Positions 1 to 9,057 of a stretch of 64,000 nt of DNA are shown here, in pieces; the first letter of the stretch is position 1, and every line of letters begins with the position of its first letter. The position numbers and the translations under genes are program-made. Below the pieces are notes generated by a model. It had not been told where the DNA came from. It made no database searches and saw nothing but the letters and a program-made list of their open reading frames with translations. Source of the stretch: Kaistella sp. SH40-3 (GTDB lineage: Bacteria > Bacteroidota > Bacteroidia > Flavobacteriales > Weeksellaceae); NCBI RefSeq assembly GCF_030686865.1, contig NZ_JAQYUS010000001.1, positions 496,001-560,000 of the forward strand, written 5' to 3'.

Positions 1-1
1 T

Positions 2-235
2 ACGGCGGGTGTAAAAACCGTAGAACCCGATAATTCGGGAAGATTACAAATTTCGAAAGACCTTACGCTGTTTGCGAACCTTCGAAAAGAGATTGTAATT
101 ACGAGTGCTGGTGAACTTTTCGAAATCTGGGACAAAGAGGCCTACGAAAAGGTAATTGCAACTTCCGAAGAAGATTTTGCAAGATTGGCAGAAGACGTTA
201 TGGGTTCCATCTGTTTTGATGAAGAGGAACAATAG
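2..235 (+). CDS. mraZ: MraZ, C-terminal part (cut by window edge)
   Basis: This open frame runs in from the left edge and stops at a TAG. The 77 visible residues include the pattern DNSGRLQISKDL, a stretch ending EIVITSAGELFEIWD, and an acidic tail. This is the second AbrB-like repeat of MraZ, the DNA-binding regulator that heads the dcw operon in most bacteria. The next gene, rsmH, begins 45 bases downstream, which is the canonical order and is strong support. The N-terminal half, the start codon and the operon promoter lie outside the window, so nothing can be said about MraZ-box repeats. The assignment is secure from context plus sequence, although only about half the protein is visible. 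Confidence 0.85.
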   Translation, partial: TAGVKTVEPDNSGRLQISKDLTLFANLRKEIVITSAGELFEIWDKEAYEKVIATSEEDFARLAEDVMGSICFDEEEQ

Positions 236-280
236 AAGATTCGAAGAAATTTTAAAATACAAATACTTAGTATAAAAATA

Positions 281-1174
281 ATGTATCACAATCCTGTTTT
301 ACTGAAAAAAAGTGTCGATGATTTGATAACGAATCCAGACGGAATATACGTGGATTGCACTTTCGGCGGTGGCGGTCATTCGCGTGAAATACTGAGTAGA
401 CTTTCTGAGAAGGGGGAATTGTACGGTTTCGATCAGGATTTAGATGCTTTAAAAAACACAATCGACGATCCTAGATTTACACTGGTTAATCAAAATTTTC
501 GGTTTTTAGAAAATGCCTTAATGATGTATGGCGTTTCTAAAATTGATGGTGTGTTAGCGGATTTCGGGGTTTCTTCTCATCAGTTTGATGAAGCGGAAAG
601 AGGTTTTTCGACCCGAAGTAACGCTCCGCTCGATATGAGAATGAATGTAATGCAACTTTTGGATGCGAAAAAAGTGATTAATGAATATGAGGAAGAATAT
701 ATCGCAGACATCTTGTATCAATACGGAGAAATTCGGGAATCAAGAAAGTTAGCAAGAGAAATTGTTAACCAAAGAAAATTGAAACCAATCGAAACGACGG
801 AGGATTTAAAAAAACTCTTCAGTTATATTCCACAGTTTAAGCAAAATAAAGTTTACGCCCAGATTTTTCAAGCCATCAGAATAGAAGTTAATCAAGAGTT
901 GGAAGTAATAAAAGAACTTTTGGTTCAGGCACACCGAATGTTAAAACCTGGCGGAAGATTAGTCGCAATTTCATACCATTCATTAGAAGATAGATTGGTA
1001 AAGAGATTTTTGAAAAATGGAATGTTCGAAGGTGAACCTGCAAGAGACATTTATGGAAATTTTTCTAAATCATTTGATCTTTTACAAACAAAAGCAGTAG
1101 TTCCCGATCAAGAAGAAATTAAAGAAAACTCGAGAGCAAGAAGTGCAAAATTAAGAACAGGAATAAAGATATAA
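281..1174 (+). CDS. rsmH: 16S rRNA (cytosine(1402)-N(4))-methyltransferase RsmH
   Basis: This 297-residue protein has the usual length of the RsmH/MraW family, which transfers a methyl group from S-adenosylmethionine to N4 of C1402 in the 16S rRNA P-site. The SAM-binding motif VDCTFGGGGHS lies at residues 24-34. Further family motifs are VLADFGVSSHQFD near residue 93, ISYHSLEDR near residue 230 and the C-terminal SRARSAKLR. The ATG chosen places the conserved HNPVLL segment at the N-terminus, as expected. It lies between mraZ and ftsL in the dcw operon, 45 and 44 bases from its neighbours, and is presumably co-transcribed with them. Confidence 0.97.
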   Translation: MYHNPVLLKKSVDDLITNPDGIYVDCTFGGGGHSREILSRLSEKGELYGFDQDLDALKNTIDDPRFTLVNQNFRFLENALMMYGVSKIDGVLADFGVSSHQFDEAERGFSTRSNAPLDMRMNVMQLLDAKKVINEYEEEYIADILYQYGEIRESRKLAREIVNQRKLKPIETTEDLKKLFSYIPQFKQNKVYAQIFQAIRIEVNQELEVIKELLVQAHRMLKPGGRLVAISYHSLEDRLVKRFLKNGMFEGEPARDIYGNFSKSFDLLQTKAVVPDQEEIKENSRARSAKLRTGIKI

Positions 1175-1218
1175 GCAATTGATAATAAGGAATTAGCAAT
1201 AATTACTTATTTATCATC

Positions 1219-1590
1219 ATGAATATGGCAAAAAGACCAACAAATCGCCCACAAAAGAAATTAACTCTTATTGATATTTTAAAAGGTAATTTCTTGAACC
1301 GTGATGAAGTAAAAATTCATTATCGGTATTTTTTGTTGGTGTTCTTTTTATTAATGATTATGATTTACAGCAACCATTTGGTGAGCAAGAAAATCGAACA
1401 TGTTAATATTTTAAAAGAGCAGACAGAAGAGTTTAAATCCAGAAATGCTTATGCACAAAGCCGGCTTATAAAAGTAAAATTAGAATCAGAATTAGGAAAA
1501 GAAATGGTGCAGGATTCCTTGCTATCATTAGAAAATCATCCACATAAGATATTGATAAAATTAGATAGTTTAGATGGCAGTACAAAATGA
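1219..1590 (+). CDS. ftsL: FtsL-like bitopic cell-division protein
   Basis: This is a 123-residue protein with a basic cytoplasmic N-terminus, a single membrane segment at about residues 36-52 and a periplasmic helix likely to form a coiled coil (about 53-100). Sequence conservation of FtsL is poor, so the call rests on size, topology and its place between rsmH and ftsI. In other bacteria FtsL joins FtsB and FtsQ to recruit and activate FtsW-FtsI at the septum. The start could be the first ATG or the ATG two codons later. The 3' end overlaps ftsI by 17 bases, suggesting translational coupling. Confidence 0.85.
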   Translation: MNMAKRPTNRPQKKLTLIDILKGNFLNRDEVKIHYRYFLLVFFLLMIMIYSNHLVSKKIEHVNILKEQTEEFKSRNAYAQSRLIKVKLESELGKEMVQDSLLSLENHPHKILIKLDSLDGSTK

Positions 1591-3565
1591 ATTTGAAAAA
1601 AAACGCTCAAACACATTGAGATGGGGCTACCTTTTTACAGGGTTTGCCTTCATTTTGTTTGTGGTGTTTCTTGGTCGAATTCTGTTTTTACAAAACACCA
1701 ACGTACAGGAAATAAAAGACGATTACATTAATAAAAATTACCGTGAAGCCACTTTAAAAGCAGCCCGCGGAAACCTCTACGCTTCAGATGGTTCTATCTT
1801 GGCAACTACTGTAATGCGCTACGATGTTTATCTCGATTTCAAAATTATTAAAGACACTGTTTACTCCAACAATATTGGTGCATTAACCGATTCATTATCA
1901 AAAATGTTCGGCAAACCTAGAAGTTATTTCAGAGACCGTTTTGATCAACAGAAAAAAGCCAAAAACCAATATTATTCTTTGGTTAAAGGACTGGATTTTG
2001 ATGATTACGATCGTATCCGCAATTTCCCAATATTTAAAAAAGGGAAAAACAGAGGTGGATTTATCGTGGATAGAAATTACAAAAGAGAATTGGCAACCAC
2101 GCAAATTGGAGCCGGAACCATCGGAATGGATAATGAGATGGGAAAATCTGGTTTAGAAGGTGCTTTCTCTAAATACCTTACAGGTACTGATGGAACGAGA
2201 TTAGAACAAAGAGTAAACTCAAGCCAGTGGAAACCAATCGATTACTGGAAAGTAAACGAACCCATCGACGGACAGGATGTTTACACCACAATTGATATCC
2301 GAATTCAGGATATTGTTCATTCTGCTTTAGAAAAACAACTGATTAATTTCGAGGCAGATCACGGCTCTGTTGTGGTTATGGAAGTAGCGACTGGGAAAGT
2401 TAAAGCAATGGTCAACCTTAGAAGAACAGAACCGGGAATTTATGTTGACGCTTATAATTATGCGCTGAAAGATGCTACAGAACCAGGTTCTACTTTTAAA
2501 ACGGTATCACTTTTGGCAGCAATGGATGATGGGTTTATTGATGAAAACACTACAGTTGATGTTGGAAATGGCGTCTGGACTTACGCAAAACAAAGAATTT
2601 CTGACGGTCACGGTGGTGGAGTTTATGAAATTTCAGATGTGCTTGCTAAATCGAGTAACGTAGGTTCAGCAAAGTTGATTACCAAGTTTTATGCAAAAAA
2701 ACCACAAGTCTTTTTAGATCATTTACGCCGTTGGAAAATGTTCGATAAAATGGATATTGAATTACCCGGAATTACCAAACCATATGTTGTTACACCTGAT
2801 GATAAAAGATGGAACGACGCGACTTTGGCTTCATTAGCTTATGGTTATTCATCGAGGTTTAACCTTTTGCAATTGACTACCTTTTATAACGGAATTGCGA
2901 ATAATGGAGTAATGCTAAAACCACTTTTCATTGAAAAAATTCTAAAAGATGGCCGCACTCTTTACGAAGCAAAACCACAGGTTATGGTAAAGAAAATGGC
3001 ATCGGAAAAAGCAATTACTTTAATGACATCGGCGCTTACAAAAGCAGTAGAGAAAGGAACAGCAAGAAGTATTTTCACCCCAAATCTTAAAATGGCCGGA
3101 AAAACCGGAACTGCAAGATTTGAATATTGGAAACCAGGACCAGCCAAATATCAAGCAAGTTTTGCAGGCTTTTATCCAGCAGACAATCCTAAATATACTT
3201 GTATCGTGATGATTAACCAACCAGATAATTCAAAAGGATTTTATGGTTCTACGGTTTCAGCACCTGTGTTTAAAGAAATTGCGGGAAAGACGTTTTTGAA
3301 AACTCCTCAAAATATTGAGAAAGAAATGTTAGTAGATAAAAAAGTGGATTTGAGCAAAATGATTAAACCGACTGTAAAAGTTGCAGTGAACAAAAATCAA
3401 ATGCCAAATGTAACTGGTCTTATCGGCAAGAATATTATTCCACAACTAGAAAATCAAGGTTATCGAGTTGACTATAAAGGCGTAGGAAAAATTAAAGAAC
3501 AGTTCCCTTTAGAAGGAACTATTATGAATAAAAACCAGAGAATTTACCTGCAATTGCAGAATTAA
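1574..3565 (+). CDS. ftsI: Septal peptidoglycan transpeptidase FtsI (class B PBP3) with C-terminal PASTA domain
   Basis: This 663-residue class B penicillin-binding protein cross-links peptidoglycan at the division site as partner of FtsW. It has an N-terminal membrane anchor (about residues 18-38), a PBP dimerisation region, and a transpeptidase domain with all three active-site motifs: S306-T-F-K309, S360-S-N362 and K510-T-G512. A single PASTA domain (about 606-663, beginning MPNVTGLIGKN) ends the protein. A C-terminal PASTA is common in Bacteroidota and Gram-positive PBPs but absent from the E. coli enzyme. The ATG overlaps the end of ftsL. It should be a target of beta-lactams. Confidence 0.95.
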   Translation: MAVQNEFEKKRSNTLRWGYLFTGFAFILFVVFLGRILFLQNTNVQEIKDDYINKNYREATLKAARGNLYASDGSILATTVMRYDVYLDFKIIKDTVYSNNIGALTDSLSKMFGKPRSYFRDRFDQQKKAKNQYYSLVKGLDFDDYDRIRNFPIFKKGKNRGGFIVDRNYKRELATTQIGAGTIGMDNEMGKSGLEGAFSKYLTGTDGTRLEQRVNSSQWKPIDYWKVNEPIDGQDVYTTIDIRIQDIVHSALEKQLINFEADHGSVVVMEVATGKVKAMVNLRRTEPGIYVDAYNYALKDATEPGSTFKTVSLLAAMDDGFIDENTTVDVGNGVWTYAKQRISDGHGGGVYEISDVLAKSSNVGSAKLITKFYAKKPQVFLDHLRRWKMFDKMDIELPGITKPYVVTPDDKRWNDATLASLAYGYSSRFNLLQLTTFYNGIANNGVMLKPLFIEKILKDGRTLYEAKPQVMVKKMASEKAITLMTSALTKAVEKGTARSIFTPNLKMAGKTGTARFEYWKPGPAKYQASFAGFYPADNPKYTCIVMINQPDNSKGFYGSTVSAPVFKEIAGKTFLKTPQNIEKEMLVDKKVDLSKMIKPTVKVAVNKNQMPNVTGLIGKNIIPQLENQGYRVDYKGVGKIKEQFPLEGTIMNKNQRIYLQLQN

Positions 3566-3577
3566 AATAAAAACAAA

Positions 3578-3611
3578 GTCCCAAGGACGATTAAACAAAG
3601 GATAGGAAAAA
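3578..3611. repeat. Degenerate palindromic repeat in the ftsI-murE gap (copy A)
   Basis: GTCCCAAGGAC (3578-3588) forms a short hairpin followed by GATTAAACAAAGGATAGG. The same layout (GTCCC..GGGAC, then GATTTAACAAAACATAGGG) is seen perfectly preserved in the ftsW-murG gap, so this is read as an eroded copy of one repeat family. There is no coding potential and no poly-T tail, so it is not a classical terminator. Confidence 0.55.
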
Positions 3612-3629
3612 TTGCTATCGCATTAAAAG

Positions 3630-5090
3630 ATGAAATTAGAAGAAGTATTACATAGAATCCCCGTCCTAGAAATCATCGGAAATAAAGACCGAGAAATTTC
3701 AGAATTAATTTTCGACAGCCGAAAAGCAGTTGAAAACACATTGTATGTGGCGATCAAAGGAACGGTTTCTAATGGACACGATTTCATCAATTCCTCTATT
3801 GAAAAAGGAGCGACCATAATCGTTTGCGAGGATATCCCAAATGAAATTAACGATGAAATTACTTATGTTAAAGTAAAAGATGCTGCAAAAACTTTGGGTC
3901 ATCTTGCTTCTAATTTTTATGGAAATCCTTCCACAAAATTAAACCTCATCGGAATTACCGGAACAAATGGTAAAACTTCTACCACTACTCTTCTATTTGA
4001 CATTTTTAAAATTTTGGGTTTTAAATCTGCTTTAATTTCCACGGTAGAATATCGAATTGGTGAAGAGATTATTCCTTCAACACACACGACTCCAGACGTT
4101 ATTCGTTTGAATCAAATTTTAGCAAAAGCCGTAGAACAAGGTTGTGAATATGCTTTCATGGAAGTTTCTTCTCACGGAATTCATCAGCACAGAATAGAAG
4201 GTTTGCAATTTAAAATCGCAGGCTTTACCAATATTACGCACGATCATTTAGATTATCATAAAACCTTTGAAGAATATCTTAAAACCAAAAAGAGATTTTT
4301 TGATGAATTAGATTCAGATGCAATTGCCATTACAAACGTTGATGACAAAAACGGAAACGTAATGTTGCAAAACACCAAAGCGAAAAAGAAAACCTACGCC
4401 TTGAAAACGATGGCAAATTTCCACGGTAAAATCACAGAAATTGATTTTAATGGAATGCTTCTCAACTTTAATGGTAAAGAATTCTGGACGACTTTGACTG
4501 GAAAATTCAACGCTTACAATTTGCTTCTTGCTTATGCAGTTGCCATAGAATGTGGTTTTCATGAAGATGATATTTTACCCGCAATTTCACAATTAAAAAG
4601 AGTGACAGGAAGATTTGAAACTTTAAAATCTGACGGCGGAATTTTCTTCATTGTTGACTATGCGCATACTCCAGATGCTTTAGAAAATGTATTGGACTCT
4701 ATCAATGAAATCCGAACCAAAAATGAAAGATTAATTACCGTATTCGGTTGTGGAGGAGATCGAGATCACGCAAAACGTCCAGAAATGGGGAAAATTGCAA
4801 CTCGTAAATCTACCTTAGCAATCATCACTTCTGATAATCCAAGAACAGAAAATCCGGGTGACATTATTAAAGAAATAGAAGCCGGTGTAGAACCGCAAAA
4901 CTATAGCAAATACACTTCAATTCCTGACCGAAGAGAAGCGATTAAAATGGCAATTAAATTTGCAGAGCCGAAAGACATTATCGTAGTAGCCGGAAAAGGT
5001 CATGAAACCTATCAGGAAATAAATGGTATAAAAAACCATTTCGACGATAAAGAAACAATCATAGAACTGGCAAGACTGATGTCGAAATAA
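3630..5090 (+). CDS. murE: UDP-MurNAc-tripeptide synthetase MurE (meso-DAP-adding)
   Basis: This 486-residue Mur ligase adds the third amino acid to UDP-MurNAc-L-Ala-D-Glu using ATP in the cytoplasm. The ATP-binding loop GITGTNGKTST is at residues 108-118, the STHTTPD substrate motif follows at about 150, and GKGHETYQ lies near the C-terminus. The recognition tetrapeptide D402-N-P-R405 is the signature of enzymes that accept meso-diaminopimelate and not lysine, so the peptidoglycan is predicted to be of the DAP type. The gene is followed after 29 bases by mraY, in standard dcw order. Confidence 0.97.
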   Translation: MKLEEVLHRIPVLEIIGNKDREISELIFDSRKAVENTLYVAIKGTVSNGHDFINSSIEKGATIIVCEDIPNEINDEITYVKVKDAAKTLGHLASNFYGNPSTKLNLIGITGTNGKTSTTTLLFDIFKILGFKSALISTVEYRIGEEIIPSTHTTPDVIRLNQILAKAVEQGCEYAFMEVSSHGIHQHRIEGLQFKIAGFTNITHDHLDYHKTFEEYLKTKKRFFDELDSDAIAITNVDDKNGNVMLQNTKAKKKTYALKTMANFHGKITEIDFNGMLLNFNGKEFWTTLTGKFNAYNLLLAYAVAIECGFHEDDILPAISQLKRVTGRFETLKSDGGIFFIVDYAHTPDALENVLDSINEIRTKNERLITVFGCGGDRDHAKRPEMGKIATRKSTLAIITSDNPRTENPGDIIKEIEAGVEPQNYSKYTSIPDRREAIKMAIKFAEPKDIIVVAGKGHETYQEINGIKNHFDDKETIIELARLMSK

Positions 5091-5119
5091 AAAGCAATAA
5101 CCTTTAAACCAAAAAGAAA

Positions 5120-6361
5120 ATGTTATACTACCTATTCGAATATTTAAACAACCACGGAATTCACATTCCGGGAATGGGTATGTTTAAATTCATCTCTTTT
5201 CGTGCAGGAATGGCTGTATTGCTTTCCCTTCTCATCGCTTTGGTTTTTGGTAAAAAAATCATCAACTATCTGCGAAATAAACAGATGGGCGAATTAGTGC
5301 GCGATCTAGGGTTAGAAGGCCAAAAACAAAAAGAAGGCACGCCTACAATGGGTGGTTTAATTATCATTTTGGCAACCCTAATTCCGGTTTTACTTTTCAC
5401 CAGAATCATGAACGTATATATTGTTTTGCTCATCATCTCTGTAGTTTGGATGGGCGCAATCGGATTCATCGATGATTATTTAAAAAAGATTAAGAAAAAT
5501 AAGGACGGTCTAAGCGGAAAATTCAAAGTAATCGGACAGGTTGGCTTGGGTTTAATCGTGGGAGTTACCATGTATTTTCATCCGGATATTACGGTGAAAA
5601 GAAAATATGCTGATGCCAAAGAAGTTAACCGAAATAATGTTGAAGCCAATTTTATGAAAACGGAGAAATCTACATTTTCCACCGTTCCATTTGTAAAAAA
5701 CAACGAATTCGATTATAGCGGAATTTTATTTTGGATGACTCCCGAAAAAGCGCATGAATGGGCGTGGATCGTATTTATCCCGATCGTAATTTTCATCGTT
5801 ACTGCAGTTTCCAACGGAGCCAATATTGCCGATGGGATTGATGGTCTCGCCGCCGGCACGAGTGTCGTTATTTTATTAACGTTATCACTTTTTGCCTACC
5901 TCTCCGGAAATATCATTTTTGCCGACTATCTCAATATAATGTTCCTGCCGAATATGGGAGAAACAACCATTTTCGCACTCGCTTTGGTTGGTGCGGTCAT
6001 CGGGTTTTTCTGGTACAATACTTACCCGGCTCAAGTATTCATGGGTGATACCGGAAGTTTAATGTTAGGTGGAGTCATCGCAGTTTTAGCAATTATCCTT
6101 AGAAAAGAATTATTGATTCCTGTGCTTTGTGGAATTTTCTTAATTGAAAATCTCTCCGTTATGCTACAAGTTGGAGTCTTTAAATATAGAAAAAGAAAAT
6201 ATGGATTGGAGTACGCTCAGAACAACAGACTGTTCAAAATGTCTCCTCTTCATCATCATTACCAGAAAGAAGGATATCACGAAAGCAAAATCGTAAACCG
6301 TATGATTATCATCGGGGTAATGTTTGCCATTATTTGTTTAATTACTTTAAAAGTCAGATAA
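5120..6361 (+). CDS. mraY: Phospho-N-acetylmuramoyl-pentapeptide transferase MraY
   Basis: This 413-residue integral membrane enzyme transfers phospho-MurNAc-pentapeptide to undecaprenyl phosphate, forming lipid I. Catalytic features are visible: D118-D119 in [19 protein letters not shown] from residue 232, MGDTGS at 308-313 and the H378-H-H380 cluster followed by YQKEG. About ten membrane helices alternate with loops. It is some 50 residues longer than the E. coli enzyme because of a polar insert at about 152-215 (after the third cytoplasmic motif, beginning near [10 protein letters not shown]). Longer loops here are, as far as I recall, typical of flavobacterial MraY. The catalytic core is intact. 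Confidence 0.97.
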   Translation: MLYYLFEYLNNHGIHIPGMGMFKFISFRAGMAVLLSLLIALVFGKKIINYLRNKQMGELVRDLGLEGQKQKEGTPTMGGLIIILATLIPVLLFTRIMNVYIVLLIISVVWMGAIGFIDDYLKKIKKNKDGLSGKFKVIGQVGLGLIVGVTMYFHPDITVKRKYADAKEVNRNNVEANFMKTEKSTFSTVPFVKNNEFDYSGILFWMTPEKAHEWAWIVFIPIVIFIVTAVSNGANIADGIDGLAAGTSVVILLTLSLFAYLSGNIIFADYLNIMFLPNMGETTIFALALVGAVIGFFWYNTYPAQVFMGDTGSLMLGGVIAVLAIILRKELLIPVLCGIFLIENLSVMLQVGVFKYRKRKYGLEYAQNNRLFKMSPLHHHYQKEGYHESKIVNRMIIIGVMFAIICLITLKVR

Positions 6362-6367
6362 AAGAGA

Positions 6368-6413
6368 GTTCCCAAAGGAACGACCCAGTTTTACAATAGG
6401 ATTTAGTTCTATT
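6368..6413. repeat. Degenerate palindromic repeat in the mraY-murD gap (copy B)
   Basis: GTTCCCAAAGGAAC (6368-6381) is a five-base-pair hairpin with a CAAA loop, followed by CGACCCAGTTTTAC and a weak second inverted repeat AATAGGATTTAGTTCTATT (6395-6413). Spacing and order match the perfect copy in the ftsW-murG gap; compensatory-looking changes (GTCCC/GGGAC to GTTCC/GGAAC) keep the first stem paired. Confidence 0.55.
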
Positions 6414-6430
6414 AAATTAAAAAACAGAAT

Positions 6431-7768
6431 ATGAAAATAGTTGTTTTAGGTGGCGGAGAAAGTGGCGTTGGCGCTGCATATTTGGCGAAGAAGAAAGGCT
6501 TGGATGTTTTTCTTTCGGATCGTGGGGTGATTAAAGATGACTATAAAAAACAGTTGACTGAAGCCGGAATTGAGTTTGAAGAAGGTCAACACGACGAAGA
6601 AAGAATCCTTAATGCAGACTGGATTATAAAATCTCCAGGCATTCCAAAGAAAGCAGATATTATTTTTAAAATCAGTCAGAAAGGAATTCGCCTTTCCTCT
6701 GAAATTGAATTTGCTGCAGAATTTACCCAAGCAAAAATTATCGCAATCACTGGAAGTAACGGCAAAACCACAACCACTTCGCTCATTTATCATATTTTAA
6801 AAAATGATCATCTAAACGTAGGTTTAGCCGGAAATATCGGTAAAAGTTTTGCCAAACAAGTAGCAGATGAAAATTTCGATTATTATGTTTTAGAAGTAAG
6901 TTCTTTTCAGTTAGATGATATTCAGAACTTCCGACCGTATATTTCTTTGTTGTTGAATTTAAGTCAGGATCACCTTGATCAATACAATTACAACTATGAA
7001 GATTATGCGATGGCAAAATTCAGAATTGCAGAAAATCAAGAGAATGATAATTTTTTCATCTATAATAAAGATGATGAAATGAGTATGAGTCTGCTAGAAA
7101 AAATTGCCATCAAAGCGAGAAAAATCCCATTCTCGACCAAAGAAAAATTAGCAGAAGGGGGGTTTATTAATAATGATAAGATAATCGTAAATGTTGATGA
7201 TGAGTTTTCAATGAAAATTGCAGAACTCTCTTTAGTTGGGAATCATAATATCGCTAATAGTCTGGCCGCTTCAATTGCGAGTAAGATTTTAAATATCAGC
7301 AACGAAAGTATTCGTACTGCCTTGATGACTTTTCAGGCGGTGGAACATCGTTTAGAACAAGTTGCTCAGATTCATGGTGTCACTTACATCAATGACAGTA
7401 AAGCAACGAATGTGAATGCAACTTACTTCGCTTTGGAAAGCATGAGCCAACCAACCATTTGGATTGTTGGTGGTGTAGATAAAGGAAATGACTACGCCGA
7501 AATAGAAAATTTAGTAAAGAGAAAAGTAAAAGCAATTGTTTGTTTAGGACTTGATAACCAAAAAATCATCGACTTCTTCAAGGATAAAAAAGAATCAATT
7601 TACAGCACCTCAAGTATGGAAGAAGCCGTAAGAGTTTCGAAATCTTTATCTGATGACGGCGATACTGTTTTGCTCTCACCATGTTGCGCAAGTTTCGATT
7701 TGTTCGACAATTATGAAGACCGCGGAAATCAATTTAAGAACGAAGTATTAAAAAAAGCAATCGACTAA
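6431..7768 (+). CDS. murD: UDP-N-acetylmuramoylalanine--D-glutamate ligase MurD
   Basis: This 445-residue cytoplasmic Mur ligase adds D-glutamate to UDP-MurNAc-L-Ala. It opens with a Rossmann-like motif VVLGGGESGVGAA at residues 4-16, carries the ATP loop GSNGKTTTT from residue 108, the LNLSQDHLDQY segment near 185, and the C-terminal LLSPCCASFDLFDNYEDRG motif, all diagnostic of MurD. Length is normal for the family. It is followed after only 12 bases by ftsW, which is expected in the dcw operon. Confidence 0.97.
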   Translation: MKIVVLGGGESGVGAAYLAKKKGLDVFLSDRGVIKDDYKKQLTEAGIEFEEGQHDEERILNADWIIKSPGIPKKADIIFKISQKGIRLSSEIEFAAEFTQAKIIAITGSNGKTTTTSLIYHILKNDHLNVGLAGNIGKSFAKQVADENFDYYVLEVSSFQLDDIQNFRPYISLLLNLSQDHLDQYNYNYEDYAMAKFRIAENQENDNFFIYNKDDEMSMSLLEKIAIKARKIPFSTKEKLAEGGFINNDKIIVNVDDEFSMKIAELSLVGNHNIANSLAASIASKILNISNESIRTALMTFQAVEHRLEQVAQIHGVTYINDSKATNVNATYFALESMSQPTIWIVGGVDKGNDYAEIENLVKRKVKAIVCLGLDNQKIIDFFKDKKESIYSTSSMEEAVRVSKSLSDDGDTVLLSPCCASFDLFDNYEDRGNQFKNEVLKKAID

Positions 7769-7780
7769 TCATAGATTAAA

Positions 7781-9004
7781 ATGCAGGAAAGAGATAACAA
7801 ATTTGAATTGTTAAAAGGCGACAAAGTGCTGTGGAGCGTGATCTTATTGATTTCGTTCTTCTCGGTATTCCCTGTTTATTCTGCAAGTTCTAATTTAGAA
7901 TATATCGTAAATAGCGGAACCACCACTTCCCACCTTATCAAGCACACTTTTTTCGTATTGCTCGGTTTGGCTTTTATGCGTGGTGTTGGTCTTTTTAAAT
8001 ATGAATACATCGGAAAACTGAGTAGTATTCTTTTAGGATTTACGGTAATCTTACTTGGATTAACAATGGTTACCGGACAAACAATTGATGGTGCATCAGC
8101 CTCACGATGGTTAAAAATTCCAGGAACACCAATTTCTTTCCAACCTTCTTCTTTTGCTTATTTAATGTTGATCATTTATCTCTGCCGATATTTAACAAAG
8201 ACCATTAAACGAGAAAGGCTACCAATTGAAAACGTGTTTTACATCTTCGGTCCTGTTTTACTGGTGTTTGGTTTGGTTGCAAAAGACAATGGTTCAACGG
8301 CTTTAATGATATTAATGGTTTCATTAATTGTAATGTTAATCGGTCAATTAGATAAAAAATACATCTTTGGATTCGTAGGACTTTCATCGGTTTTAATTGG
8401 CGTTTTCATGTTTTTGGCTTTAAAAACAAACCTTATCGAAAACAACCGTGTTCACACCTGGATGAGCCGTGTTGAGACCTTTACCAAAAAAGAAAGTCAG
8501 ATTGAAGATGAAGCCGATAAAGCAAAAAACTATCAGGTAATGCAAGCCAAAGCCGCAATTGTTCACGGTGGAATTACAGGAATGGGACCCGGTAAAAGTG
8601 CTTTAAAACAAATGCTACCCCAATCTGCCTCGGATTTTATTTTCGCCATTATTGTTGAAGAATACGGATTTATTGGCGCCACCGTTTTAATCGCGCTTTA
8701 TTTAATAATGATTATACGGATCGTGATGATTGCCAGTAAGATGCCGGCCTTCTTTGGGAGTCTGCTCGTCTTAAGTCTCGGGACCATGATTTTTGTACAA
8801 CTCGCCGTGAATATTGCAGTCGCCATTAATCTGATTCCAGTTACAGGACAACCATTGCCCTTAATAAGTTACGGAGGAACATCCATGTTGGTAACCTATA
8901 TTCAACTGGGAATTATCTTAAATGTAAGTTCCAGAATTCAGGTTTATGATGAAGAAGGAATGGGCAAAAAACAGAGTATTGAAGAAATAAATGATATCGC
9001 ATAA
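7781..9004 (+). CDS. ftsW: Septal peptidoglycan glycosyltransferase FtsW (SEDS family)
   Basis: This 407-residue polytopic protein belongs to the SEDS family (FtsW/RodA/SpoVE), which polymerises lipid II glycan strands together with a class B PBP, here FtsI. Around ten membrane helices are visible. Family landmarks include GASASRWLKIPG near residue 105, the long periplasmic loop ending GMGPGKSALKQMLPQSASDF, the following IIVEEYGF and the C-terminal GQPLPLISYGGTS. The presence of a charged stretch (ESQIEDEADKAKNYQ) in the large loop is characteristic of Bacteroidota members. It ends directly before the best-preserved palindromic repeat. Confidence 0.96.
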   Translation: MQERDNKFELLKGDKVLWSVILLISFFSVFPVYSASSNLEYIVNSGTTTSHLIKHTFFVLLGLAFMRGVGLFKYEYIGKLSSILLGFTVILLGLTMVTGQTIDGASASRWLKIPGTPISFQPSSFAYLMLIIYLCRYLTKTIKRERLPIENVFYIFGPVLLVFGLVAKDNGSTALMILMVSLIVMLIGQLDKKYIFGFVGLSSVLIGVFMFLALKTNLIENNRVHTWMSRVETFTKKESQIEDEADKAKNYQVMQAKAAIVHGGITGMGPGKSALKQMLPQSASDFIFAIIVEEYGFIGATVLIALYLIMIIRIVMIASKMPAFFGSLLVLSLGTMIFVQLAVNIAVAINLIPVTGQPLPLISYGGTSMLVTYIQLGIILNVSSRIQVYDEEGMGKKQSIEEINDIA

Positions 9005-9005
9005 A

Positions 9006-9050
9006 GTCCCAAAGGGACGATTTAACAAAACATAGGGTTTCAACCCTATG
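9006..9050. repeat. Two-hairpin palindromic repeat in the ftsW-murG gap (copy C, best preserved)
   Basis: GTCCCAAAGGGAC (9006-9018) is a perfect five-pair hairpin. After GATTTAACAAAA comes a second perfect inverted repeat, CATAGGGTT-TC-AACCCTATG (9031-9050). The unit fills nearly the whole 53-base gap and ends eight bases before the murG start. It resembles REP-like short palindromes dispersed in Bacteroidota genomes; a family name cannot be assigned by eye. Confidence 0.7.
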
Positions 9051-9057
9051 ATATAAT

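Noticed and set aside
1175-1218. Loose inverted repeat GATAATAAG...CTTATTTATC in the rsmH-ftsL gap
   Set aside because: It is short and imperfect in A/T-rich sequence and lies inside an operon, so chance is likely.
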